Made by a program: the position numbers and the translations under genes. DNA of 64,000 nucleotides from Xanthomonas hyacinthi (GTDB lineage Bacteria > Pseudomonadota > Gammaproteobacteria > Xanthomonadales > Xanthomonadaceae). Shown one piece after another: positions 1 through 7,946 of the stretch. The number at the start of each line of letters is the position of its first letter. Position 1 is the stretch's first letter. The DNA is taken from contig NZ_CP043476.1 in assembly GCF_009769165.1 (NCBI RefSeq), forward strand, positions 3,107,001 through 3,171,000, read 5' to 3'. A model generated the notes under the pieces. The model did not search any database. It saw only the letters and a program-made list of their open reading frames with translations, and had not been told where the DNA came from.

Positions 1-180
1 AGTTGGAGCCGGGATTCGCGATTCGGGATGGCCAGCCTGCGGCTGTCGAAGAGCGAGCGGGATTCGGAAAAGGCTGACTCGCGTGCGCTGCTCGGCGATC
101 GGCGTCTTAAGCTCTTGCGAGTCCCGAGTCCCCAACACGCCGCCTGCTAAACTCTCCCACCCCCTGAACCCGCCACCGCC
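1..180. other. Intergenic region upstream of ribH
   Basis: No gene is seen here. The stretch holds two low-complexity motifs that recur between genes in this chromosome: imperfect GGGATTCG repeats near 9-30 and a GAGTCCCGAGTCCC repeat at about 119-132. The ribH leader lies within the last 50 bases. I see no convincing FMN riboswitch. Confidence 0.5.
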
Positions 181-648
181 ATGACCCACTACGAAGGCGA
201 CCTCCGTGCTCCTGCCGCGGCCCGTTTCGCGATCATCGCCAGCCGCTGGAACGCGCGCATCACCGACGTGCTGGTCGCCGGCGCGCGCGCGAGCCTGTCC
301 GGCAACGGCATCGCCGACGAGGTGGTGGACGTGATCCGCGTGCCCGGCGCCTGGGAACTGCCGCTGGCCGCCGCGCGCCTGGCCGCCGCCGGCCGGCACG
401 TGGCGATCATCGCGCTGGGCTGCGTGATCCGCGGCGACACCCGCCATTACGAACACGTGGCCGATGGCTGCGCCGCAGGCCTGCTGCGGGTGTCGCTGGA
501 CTTCCGCATCCCGGTGCTCAACGGCGTGCTGGCGGTGGAGCAGGTCGAGGACGCCGAGGCGCGCGCCGGCGGCAGCCATGGCAACAAGGGCGAGGAAGCA
601 GCGCTGACCGCGCTGGAAATGGTCAATCTGCTGGAGCTGCTGCCATGA
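181..648 (+). CDS. ribH: 6,7-dimethyl-8-ribityllumazine synthase
   Basis: This enzyme makes lumazine, the penultimate intermediate of riboflavin synthesis, by condensing 5-amino-6-ribitylaminouracil with 3,4-dihydroxy-2-butanone 4-phosphate in the cytoplasm. The 155-residue length is normal. Visible family motifs are SRWNARI near the N-terminus, the substrate-binding [10 protein letters not shown] loop, [16 protein letters not shown] containing the catalytic His, and the C-terminal GNKGEEAA helix. It overlaps nusB by 4 bp (ATGA), so the two are translationally coupled, which is the usual ribH-nusB arrangement in proteobacteria. Confidence 0.97.
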   Translation: MTHYEGDLRAPAAARFAIIASRWNARITDVLVAGARASLSGNGIADEVVDVIRVPGAWELPLAAARLAAAGRHVAIIALGCVIRGDTRHYEHVADGCAAGLLRVSLDFRIPVLNGVLAVEQVEDAEARAGGSHGNKGEEAALTALEMVNLLELLP

Positions 649-1112
649 ACAAGTCCGCTGGCCACAGGCACATCCGCCGCGACGGCGTCGATCCGGTGCT
701 GCGTTCGCGCGCGCGCCGGCGTGCGCTGCAGGCGATCTATGCCTGGCAGATCGCCGGTGGCACCGCACCGCACGTGATCGCGCAGTTCGCGCACGAGCAG
801 GCGCACGAGCTCGCCGACCTGGTCTATTTCGAGAACCTGGTCGAAGGCGTGCTCAAGCACCGCGCCGAACTGGACGCGGCGCTGGTCGGCTACCTGGACC
901 GCACGGTCGAGGAAGTGGACGCGATCGAGCGCGCGGTACTGCGCCTGGCCGCCTACGAACTGCTGCACCGCCACGACGTGCCGTACCGCGTGGTGATCAA
1001 CGAAGCCATCGAGACCGCCAAGCGCTTCGGCTCCGAACACGGCCACACCTACGTCAACGGCGTGCTCGATCGCGCCGCGCTGGAGTGGCGCACGGTCGAG
1101 TCGGGTGGCTGA
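645..1112 (+). CDS. nusB: Transcription antitermination factor NusB
   Basis: NusB binds boxA RNA together with NusE (S10) and promotes processive transcription of rRNA operons. The 155-residue all-helical protein shows the family hallmarks [12 protein letters not shown] at the N-terminus, [19 protein letters not shown] in the middle, and the C-terminal [26 protein letters not shown] region. The ATG overlaps the ribH stop, which fixes the start and indicates co-transcription. Nothing is unusual apart from a slightly extended basic N-terminus. Confidence 0.96.
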   Translation: MNKSAGHRHIRRDGVDPVLRSRARRRALQAIYAWQIAGGTAPHVIAQFAHEQAHELADLVYFENLVEGVLKHRAELDAALVGYLDRTVEEVDAIERAVLRLAAYELLHRHDVPYRVVINEAIETAKRFGSEHGHTYVNGVLDRAALEWRTVESGG

Positions 1113-1118
1113 AAGGCT

Positions 1119-1258
1119 GGGAATGGGGAGCAGGGAATGGGGAATGGCAAGAGCTAGAAGCTAGAAGCTACAGCCGCGGCGAATGCCCCTGCGAGCGTTG
1201 ACGCCCCGGCTGTTGCCCTCGCTCTTACCATTCCCCTTTCTCGATTCCCCATTCCCGG
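1119..1258. repeat. GGGAATGG-type inverted intergenic repeat between nusB and thiL
   Basis: Runs of GGGAATGG at 1119-1147 face their complement (CCATTCCCC...CCCATTCCC) at 1228-1258. Together they can form a long hairpin between nusB and thiL. Such low-complexity inverted arrays are common between Xanthomonas genes. A processing or termination role for this copy is inference. Confidence 0.5.
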
Positions 1259-1266
1259 CCCCCCCA

Positions 1267-2244
1267 ATGCCCGAATTCGATCTGATCGATCGCCTGCGTG
1301 CCCGGATCGGGACGCACGCGGACGTACCGCTGGGCATCGGCGACGATGCGGCGCTGCTGCAGCCGCCGCCGGGCGAGCAGCTGGCGATCACCACCGATAC
1401 GCTCAATGCCGGCGTGCACTTTCCGCTTGAGACAGCGCCTGCCGACGTGGGCTGGAAGACCCTGGCGGTGAACCTGTCCGACCTCGCCGCGATGGGCGCG
1501 CAGCCGCGCTGGTGCACGCTGTCGCTGTCGTTGCCGCACGAGGATGCGGGCTGGGTCGACGCCTTCGCCGACGGCTTCTTCGCGCTGGCCGACGCGCACG
1601 CCATCGTGCTGGCCGGCGGCGACACCACGCGCGGGCCGCTGTCACTGTCGGTCACCGCGATCGGCAGCGTGGCGCCCGGCACCGCGCTGCGCCGCGACGG
1701 CGCGCAGCCGGGCGACGAGATCTGGGTCAGCGGCCGTCCGGGCGAGGCCGCCGCGGCGCTGGCGCTGTGGCAGGCCGGGCGCCTGGACGTGGCCCGTGTC
1801 GTCGCCGATCCGATCCACGAGCATCTGCGCCAGCGCCTGCTGCGGCCGATACCGCGGGTGCAGGCCGGGCTGCGCCTGCGCGGGCTGGCGCACGCCTGCG
1901 TGGACATCTCCGACGGCCTGCTGGCCGACCTGGAGCACATCTGCGTGCGCAGCGGCGTCGGCGCCGAACTGTGGCTGGCTGCGCTGCCGGCCGCCGCCGC
2001 GCCGGCACAGGCGAGCGCCGCACAGGTGCACGCCTGGCAACTGGGCGGCGGCGACGACTACGAACTGTGCTTCACCGCCGCGCCGGCGCAGCGCGCGGCC
2101 ATCGTGCAGGCGTTGCAGGCGATCGGCGAGGAAGCCACGCCGATCGGTCGCATCGTCGCCGGTGGCGGCATCGTCGTGCGCGATGCGCACGGCCAGCCCT
2201 GGCAACCGCCGCGGCGCGGCTACGAGCATTTTTTCGCCGGCTAG
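1267..2244 (+). CDS. thiL: Thiamine-monophosphate kinase
   Basis: ThiL phosphorylates thiamine monophosphate with ATP to give the cofactor thiamine diphosphate. The 325-residue protein has the PurM-like fold signature: the LGIGDDAALL metal/ATP loop, TTDTLNAGVHF, the NLSDLAAMGAQP motif, VDISDGLLADL and the C-terminal GGGDDYELCF motif. An upstream in-frame ATG at 1183 would add 28 residues of low-complexity sequence derived from the intergenic repeat. The ATG at 1267 gives the canonical N-terminus (MPEFDLIDRLRARIG), so I chose it. The gene follows nusB, as in many proteobacteria. Confidence 0.95.
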   Translation: MPEFDLIDRLRARIGTHADVPLGIGDDAALLQPPPGEQLAITTDTLNAGVHFPLETAPADVGWKTLAVNLSDLAAMGAQPRWCTLSLSLPHEDAGWVDAFADGFFALADAHAIVLAGGDTTRGPLSLSVTAIGSVAPGTALRRDGAQPGDEIWVSGRPGEAAAALALWQAGRLDVARVVADPIHEHLRQRLLRPIPRVQAGLRLRGLAHACVDISDGLLADLEHICVRSGVGAELWLAALPAAAAPAQASAAQVHAWQLGGGDDYELCFTAAPAQRAAIVQALQAIGEEATPIGRIVAGGGIVVRDAHGQPWQPPRRGYEHFFAG

Positions 2245-2583
2245 CGGAAACGGCGAGACCGGCGTGGCCGGGAACCGGCGATCTACGCGTCGCTGCGGAT
2301 GCACGGTCGCCGTGGCTTCTCGGCCGGACTGTTGCAGCACGCCATCTGCTCGAACCTGCCCGGCCGCTGGCCGATGCCCACCGGAGGCCAGGTTGCCGTG
2401 TCCGGCGCCCAGGTGGTGGTGCGTGGCGGCGTGGCAGGCTGGGCGCCGCACACGGCACCCCGGCCCACACGGGAATGGATGACACGCCCTAGGTCGGGGC
2501 GCCGCTGACGACAATCTGAATTTCCTGACACCTGGCGCGCGGCGCGCAGAACCATTTCATCGCCGATGGGTCAAACTCGGCGC
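2245..2583. other. Intergenic region between thiL and moxR
   Basis: This is 339 bases without a recognisable gene. The phosphatidylglycerophosphatase gene (pgpA) that often follows thiL is absent. A 69-codon open frame at 2299-2508 has no family features and I do not support it. The moxR promoter presumably lies here, but I cannot place it. Confidence 0.4.
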
Positions 2584-3603
2584 ATGAACACCACGCCCTC
2601 GAGCTTCGACCTTCATCCCGCCGCGTCCGAGCAGCAGCGCCTGCACGCGGCCTTCCTGGCCCTGCGCGACGGCCTGTCGGAAACCATCGTCGGCCAGTCC
2701 GCGCTGGTGGAACGCCTGCTGATCGCGCTGCTCGCCGATGGCCACCTGCTGGTCGAAGGCGCCCCCGGCCTGGCCAAGACCACCGCGATCCGCGCGCTGG
2801 CGTCGCGGCTGGAAGCGGATTTCGCCCGTGTCCAGTTCACCCCGGACCTGTTGCCGGCCGATTTGACCGGCACCGAGGTGTGGCGGCCGCAGGAAAGCCG
2901 CTTCGAGTTCCTGCCCGGGCCGATCTTCCATCCGATCCTGCTCGCCGACGAGATCAACCGCGCGCCGGCCAAGGTGCAGTCGGCGTTGCTGGAAGCCATG
3001 GGCGAGCGCCAGGTCACGGTCGGCCGGCATACCTATGCGCTGCCGAAGCTGTTCCTGGTGATGGCGACGCAGAACCCGATCGAGCAGGAAGGCACCTTCC
3101 CGCTGCCGGAAGCGCAGCTGGACCGCTTCCTGATGCACGTGCGGATCGGCTATCCGGAGGCGGCCGCCGAGGCCGAGATCCTGCGCCTGGCGCGCGAGCG
3201 TGCGCGCGAGACCCTGGACCACGGCGAGGCCGCGCCACCGCGCCTGCCGCTGGAGGACGTGTTCGCCGCGCGGCGTGCGCTGCTGTCGCTGCACATGGCG
3301 CCGCCGCTGGAGCGCTACCTGATCGAACTGGTGCTGGCCTCGCGCGACGCCAGCGGCTACGACCCGGCGCTGGCGCGGCGCATCGCCTGGGGCGCCAGCC
3401 CGCGCGGCTCGATCGCGCTGGAGCGCTGCGCGCGCGCACGTGCCTGGCTGGCCGGGCGCGACTTCGTGACCCCGGACGACGTGCGCGCGGTCGCGCCGGA
3501 CGTGCTGCGCCATCGCGTGCTGCCCAGCTACGAAGCCACGGCCGAGGGCTGGGATGGCGATCGTCTGGTCGCCGCGCTGCTGGACAAGGTGCCGCCGCCT
3601 TGA
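2584..3603 (+). CDS. MoxR family AAA+ ATPase
   Basis: MoxR ATPases act as chaperones with VWA-domain partners, typically in metal-insertion or envelope-stress roles. The 339-residue protein has Walker A GAPGLAKT (residues 59-66), Walker B with LLADEINRAP (D122, E123), sensor motif MATQNPIEQEG and a C-terminal lid domain. An in-frame ATG lies 18 bp upstream at 2566. I prefer 2584 because MNTTPSSFDL is the more usual N-terminus. It is the first gene of the moxR-DUF58-DUF4381-VWA-VWA/TPR-BatD operon, 107 bp ahead of the next gene. Confidence 0.93.
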   Translation: MNTTPSSFDLHPAASEQQRLHAAFLALRDGLSETIVGQSALVERLLIALLADGHLLVEGAPGLAKTTAIRALASRLEADFARVQFTPDLLPADLTGTEVWRPQESRFEFLPGPIFHPILLADEINRAPAKVQSALLEAMGERQVTVGRHTYALPKLFLVMATQNPIEQEGTFPLPEAQLDRFLMHVRIGYPEAAAEAEILRLARERARETLDHGEAAPPRLPLEDVFAARRALLSLHMAPPLERYLIELVLASRDASGYDPALARRIAWGASPRGSIALERCARARAWLAGRDFVTPDDVRAVAPDVLRHRVLPSYEATAEGWDGDRLVAALLDKVPPP

Positions 3604-3710
3604 GCGAGCGGCAGCGCCAATCCGGGCGGCCGCAGCGCCGCAGCACGCCGGCGTGTCGCGCCGCTGTGCGGCCAGCCTGCGGCAGCGTGCCGCAGGCGAG
3701 GTAAGCGACG

Positions 3711-4655
3711 ATGGCGGTACAGGCGATGCCTCCGCCGACGCCACGCGCCGACGCCGCGAGCGGCGGCGACGGCGTGCGCCCGACCCTGGCCGAGCTGGTG
3801 GCGCTGCGCGCGAGCGTGGCGCGGGTGCCGCCGCCGCGGCGCGGACGTCACGGCCTCAGCGGCAGCGCGCCGGCGGCATTGCGCGGGCGCGGCATGGAAT
3901 ACGCCGAGTCGCGCGAATACGTGGCCGGCGACGACGTGCGCCATATCGACTGGCGGCTCACCGCGCGCAGCGGGCGCACCCATACCAAGCTGTTCCAGGC
4001 CGAGCGCGAGCGGCTCAGCCTGATCGTGGCCGATACCGCGCCGACGCTGTATTTCGGCACCCGCGTGCGTTTCAAGTCGGTGCAGGCCGCGCGTGCCGGT
4101 GCGGTGGCGGCGTGGACCGCGCAGCGCCAGGGCGATCGCCTCGCCGCCTTGCGCGGCAGCCGCAGCGAGGCGCCGGTACCGCCGGCGGCCGGACCGCGCG
4201 GCGCGTTGCGCGTGCTCGACGCGCTGGCGCGCTGGTATGCGCAGCCGCCGCAGGACGATGCCGGCCTCGGCGTGGCGCTGGAGCACGCGGCCAAGCTGCT
4301 GCGGCCCGGCTCGCGGCTGGTGGTGCTTGCCGACCCGGCCAGCGCGCACGCGATTCCGGCGACGCGCTGGGCCGGGCTGGCGCTGCACAACGACGTGGTC
4401 CTGCTGTTGCTGGCCGACGCGCTGGAACTGCAGCCGCCGCGCGCGGCGCTGCCGTTCTGGGCCGGCGGCCGCCGGGTGGACATCGACCTGCAGGCGGCCG
4501 GCGCGCAGCAGCGCTGGCATGAACAGTTCGTCGCGCCGCTGGAGGCCCTGGCGGCCGAACTGCCCGGCCGCGGCGTGCAGGTGCGCGTGCTGCGCAGCGA
4601 TGCGAGCAGCGAATCCTGGCTGCTGCCGGCGCCGGGCGGGAGCGCGCCGCGATGA
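3711..4655 (+). CDS. DUF58 domain-containing protein
   Basis: This is the standard partner of MoxR ATPases; its biochemical role is unknown. The 314-residue protein carries the DUF58 signature GRGMEYAESREYVAGDD-VRHIDW at about residues 60-85, followed by the SGRTHTKLFQAERE strand. A GAGG ribosome-binding site lies about 10 bp upstream of the ATG. It overlaps the next gene by 4 bp (ATGA). No transmembrane helix precedes the DUF58 domain, so it is probably cytosolic or peripheral. Confidence 0.9.
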   Translation: MAVQAMPPPTPRADAASGGDGVRPTLAELVALRASVARVPPPRRGRHGLSGSAPAALRGRGMEYAESREYVAGDDVRHIDWRLTARSGRTHTKLFQAERERLSLIVADTAPTLYFGTRVRFKSVQAARAGAVAAWTAQRQGDRLAALRGSRSEAPVPPAAGPRGALRVLDALARWYAQPPQDDAGLGVALEHAAKLLRPGSRLVVLADPASAHAIPATRWAGLALHNDVVLLLLADALELQPPRAALPFWAGGRRVDIDLQAAGAQQRWHEQFVAPLEALAAELPGRGVQVRVLRSDASSESWLLPAPGGSAPR

Positions 4656-5107
4656 CGCCGCAACAACTGCCGCTGCGCGACGTGCATCTGCCGCCGGCGC
4701 CGCCGTGGTGGCCGCCGGCGCCGGGCTGGTGGCTGCTGGGCGCGGCGCTGCTGCTGGCGCTGGGCATCGCGCTCGGCCTGTGGGCCTGGCGGCGCGCACG
4801 GCGGCGCCGTTGGCAGCGCCAGTTCGATGCCGCGCTCGGCCGCGGCGCTGCGCCCGCGCAGGTGGCCGCGGTGTCGGAGCTGCTGCGCCGCGCGGCGCGG
4901 CGCCGCGACCCGGCCGCCGCCGCGTTGCAGGGCGAGCCATGGCTGCACTTCCTCGACGGCGGCAAGCGCCAGGAGTTCTCCGTCGGTCCGGGCCGGGTGC
5001 TGCTCGACGGCGGCTATCGGCGCGAACTGGACCATGCGCAGCTGCAAGCCTTGCTGCCGCTGGCGCGGCGCCGCTTCCTCGAGCTGATGGACGGGCGCCG
5101 GGGATGA
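4652..5107 (+). CDS. DUF4381 domain-containing membrane protein
   Basis: This is a 151-residue protein of the DUF4381 family, found only in MoxR/VWA operons. One hydrophobic helix at about residues 23-45 (WWLLGAALLLALGIALGL) is followed by an arginine-rich stretch and a cytosolic domain containing PWLHFLDGG. It overlaps both neighbours by 4 bp (ATGA at each end), so it is part of one translationally coupled block. Its function is unknown; it is probably an inner-membrane component of the VWA complex. Confidence 0.85.
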   Translation: MTPQQLPLRDVHLPPAPPWWPPAPGWWLLGAALLLALGIALGLWAWRRARRRRWQRQFDAALGRGAAPAQVAAVSELLRRAARRRDPAAAALQGEPWLHFLDGGKRQEFSVGPGRVLLDGGYRRELDHAQLQALLPLARRRFLELMDGRRG

Positions 5108-6135
5108 TCGCGATGAGCATGCTCTCGCAGCACTGGCAAAGCCTCAGCGACCTGCTCGCCGGCTTCGCCTGGCCGTGGATGTGGCTGGCGACGCCGTTGC
5201 CGCTGCTGGCGGGGCGGCTGCTGCCGGCGCAGCGCGGCAGCGCGCCGGCCCTGCGCGTGCCGTATGCCGCGCAGCTGCAGGCGGTGGCCGCAGCGCCGGC
5301 GCGCGGTGGCCTGTGGCGGGTCGGCCTGTGGCTGACCTGGCTGGCCTGGTTCTGCCTGTGCGGTGCGGCGGCGCGGCCGCTGCAGCTGGGCGAGCCGATC
5401 TCGCCGCCGCAGCAGGCACGGCAGCTGATGCTGGCGGTGGACCTGTCCGGCAGCATGAGCGAGCCGGACATGACCCTGGGCGGGCGCGTGGTGGGCCGCT
5501 TGACCGCGGCCAAGGCGGTGCTGGCCGACTTCCTCGACCGCCGCGACGGCGACCGCATCGGCCTGCTGGTGTTCGGCCAGCAGGCGTATGCGCTGACCCC
5601 GCTGACCGCCGACCTGGCGACGGTGCGCGACCAGCTGCGCGACAGCGTGGTCGGCCTGGCCGGGCGCGAGACCGCGCTCGGCGACGCGATCGCGCTGTCG
5701 GTCAAGCGCCTGCGCGAGCAGCCGCAGGGCGACCGGGTGCTGATCGTGCTCACCGATGGGGTCAACACCGCCGGCGTGCTGGAACCGGCCAAGGCCGCGG
5801 AACTGGCCAAGGCCGAGCAGGTGCGCGTCTACACCATCGCCTTCGGCGGCACCGGCGGCTATTCGCTGTTCGGCTTGCCGATGCCCGGTGGCGGCGGCGA
5901 CGACCAGGTCGACGAGGACACCTTGCGCAAGATCGCGCAGGACACCGGCGGGCGTTTCTTCCGCGCCCGCGACACCGACCAGTTGGTCTCGATCTATGCC
6001 GAGCTGGAGCGCCTGGAACCGGTGCGTTCGGCCGGTCCGGCGGTGCGTCCGCGGATCGAGCGCTATGCGTGGCCGCTGGGCGCGGCGCTGCTGCTGGGAC
6101 TGATCGCCTTCGTGTGGCCTTGGAGGCGGCAATGA
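5104..6135 (+). CDS. VWA domain-containing protein (BatA-like)
   Basis: This 343-residue inner-membrane protein has an N-terminal hydrophobic segment, a second helix near residues 75-95, a von Willebrand factor A domain and a C-terminal helix. The metal-ion-dependent adhesion site is intact: AVDLSGSMSEPD supplies the DxSxS motif, and VLTDGVNTAG the distal Asp. The open frame extends far upstream, but the ATG at 5104 overlaps the DUF4381 stop and gives the expected N-terminus. A second ATG at 5113 is possible. It overlaps the next gene by 4 bp. Confidence 0.9.
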   Translation: MIAMSMLSQHWQSLSDLLAGFAWPWMWLATPLPLLAGRLLPAQRGSAPALRVPYAAQLQAVAAAPARGGLWRVGLWLTWLAWFCLCGAAARPLQLGEPISPPQQARQLMLAVDLSGSMSEPDMTLGGRVVGRLTAAKAVLADFLDRRDGDRIGLLVFGQQAYALTPLTADLATVRDQLRDSVVGLAGRETALGDAIALSVKRLREQPQGDRVLIVLTDGVNTAGVLEPAKAAELAKAEQVRVYTIAFGGTGGYSLFGLPMPGGGGDDQVDEDTLRKIAQDTGGRFFRARDTDQLVSIYAELERLEPVRSAGPAVRPRIERYAWPLGAALLLGLIAFVWPWRRQ

Positions 6136-7946
6136 ACGCGGTGCTCGGTTTCCTGGAGACGTTGCATCTGCTGCGTCCGCAGTGGCTGTGGGCGTTGGCG
6201 TTGCTGCCGTTGCTGGGCTGGAGCTGGCTGCGCCGGCGCCGGCGCCGCAACGTGTGGCGGCACGCGGTGGACGCGCACCTGCTGCCGCATCTGCTGGCGA
6301 AGGAGGATGGGCGGCAATCGCTGTCCGGGTTGTGGCTGGCCGCGCTCGGCTACCTGCTGGCGGTCGTGGCGCTGGCCGGGCCGAGCTGGCGCCAGGAACA
6401 GCAGCCGCTGTGGCAGTCGCGCACGCCGCTGGTGATCGCGCTGGACCTGTCGCCGCGGATCGAGGCCGGCGACCTGCCGCCGTCGCGGCTGCTGCAGGCG
6501 CGGGCCAAGCTGGCGACGCTGCTGCGCGAGCGCGCCGGCGGCGAAGTGGCGCTGCTGGCCTACGCCGGCGAACCCTATACCGTCGCGCCGTTGACCGATG
6601 ACGCGGCCAACGTCGCCTTGTTCCTGGACGCGCTGTCGCCGCAGGTGATGCCGGCGCCTGGACAGCGTACCGATCTGGCCATCGATTGGGCGGCACAGCT
6701 GCTGCGCCAGGCCGGGTTCACCCGCGGTGACATCCTGCTGCTCAGCGACCAGGCCGATGCGCCAGCGCGGCAGGCCGCGGCGCGCGCGGCCGGGCAGGGC
6801 TACCGGGTGTCGGTGCTGGGACTGGGAAGCGCGCAGGGCGCGGCCTATCGCGATGGCCAGGGCGGGGTCGGCCACGCGCAGCTGGATGCGGCGTCGCTGC
6901 GCGCGCTGGCCGCCGCCGGCAGCGGCCGCTATGCCACGCTGGCGCCCACCGATGCCGATCTGCGCGAGTTGGGCGTGCTGCAACCGGCGCAGCAGCAGGA
7001 CGCGACGGCCGCCGGCGAGCACAGCGGCCGGGTCTGGCTGGATCAGGGCTACTGGCTGCTGCCGCCGCTGTTGCTGCTGGCCCTGTCCGCGTTCCGCCGC
7101 CGCGCTGGCGGCGCCGTGCTGCTGCTGTTGCTGCTGCCGTTGGCGATGCCGCTGCCGGCGCATGCGGCGGCCGCCGAGGCGGTCGGCGGCGATTGGTGGC
7201 GGCGTCCCGACCAGGTGCGCCAGCAGCGTCTGGACGCGGGCGTGCAGGCCTACCGCAAGGGCGATTTCGCCGCCGCGCAGCACCAGTTCGAAGGCATCGA
7301 CAGCGACCAGGGCTGGTACAACCTGGGCAATGCGCTGGCCCGCCAGGGCCGCTACGACGAGGCGATCGACGCCTACGACAAGGCGTTGCGACAGCATCCG
7401 CAGATGGCCGATGCGCGCGCCAACCGCGCCGCGGTCGATGCCGCGCGCAAGCGCCAGTCCGGGCAGAACGACTCCGCGCAGAACAAGCCGGGACAGCAGG
7501 GCAAGGACCAAGCGCAGCAGAACCAGAAGGGCCAGTCGCAGCCGGGCGCCGGCGGCGGGCCCAAGGGCCAGGACCCGGCCCAGGCCAAGGCGCCGGCGCC
7601 GGCGGATGCGCAAGGCCAGCCGGGCCAGAAGAATGCGCAGTCGCAGGCGGGGTCCAAGGAGAAGGATGCGTCGCCGCCAGGGCCACCGAAGCCGGGCGAT
7701 GCGCAGGCGCAGCAGCAGGCCGACGCGGCGCAGCGCCAGCAGATGCAGCAGGCGATGGCGCAGCAGGGCACGGCGGGCAAGCAGGCGGCCGCACGCGCCG
7801 CCGCCGCTGCCGCGGAAACTCCGCAGCAGCGCGAGCAGCGGCAGGCGGTGGAGGCCTGGCTGCGGCGCGTGCCGGACGATCCGGGCAACCTGCTGCGCGC
7901 CAAATTCAAGCTCGAACACGAACGCAGGCAGCGGGAAGGACCATGA
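6132..7946 (+). CDS. VWA and TPR domain protein (BatB/BatC fusion-like)
   Basis: This 604-residue membrane protein has N-terminal transmembrane helices, a VWA domain at about residues 90-290 and further helices near 300-345. One or two tetratricopeptide repeats follow (YNLGNALARQGRYDEAIDAY), then a long Gln/Pro/Ala-rich linker of low complexity (about 435-565). The adhesion-site motif is degenerate: the first strand reads ALDLSPRIE where DxSxS is expected, so metal binding is doubtful. In Bacteroides aerotolerance operons BatB and BatC are separate; here the two functions are joined. The start at 6132 overlaps the previous stop. Confidence 0.88.
   Translation: MNAVLGFLETLHLLRPQWLWALALLPLLGWSWLRRRRRRNVWRHAVDAHLLPHLLAKEDGRQSLSGLWLAALGYLLAVVALAGPSWRQEQQPLWQSRTPLVIALDLSPRIEAGDLPPSRLLQARAKLATLLRERAGGEVALLAYAGEPYTVAPLTDDAANVALFLDALSPQVMPAPGQRTDLAIDWAAQLLRQAGFTRGDILLLSDQADAPARQAAARAAGQGYRVSVLGLGSAQGAAYRDGQGGVGHAQLDAASLRALAAAGSGRYATLAPTDADLRELGVLQPAQQQDATAAGEHSGRVWLDQGYWLLPPLLLLALSAFRRRAGGAVLLLLLLPLAMPLPAHAAAAEAVGGDWWRRPDQVRQQRLDAGVQAYRKGDFAAAQHQFEGIDSDQGWYNLGNALARQGRYDEAIDAYDKALRQHPQMADARANRAAVDAARKRQSGQNDSAQNKPGQQGKDQAQQNQKGQSQPGAGGGPKGQDPAQAKAPAPADAQGQPGQKNAQSQAGSKEKDASPPGPPKPGDAQAQQQADAAQRQQMQQAMAQQGTAGKQAAARAAAAAAETPQQREQRQAVEAWLRRVPDDPGNLLRAKFKLEHERRQREGP

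Noticed and set aside
2299..2508. A 69-codon frame between thiL and moxR
   Set aside because: It has no ribosome-binding site, family motif or recognisable fold pattern.
5014..6696. Several long minus-strand frames over the bat operon (for example 560 codons)
   Set aside because: They are mirror frames of high-GC coding DNA, rich in Arg/Pro/Ala, without motifs or ribosome-binding sites.
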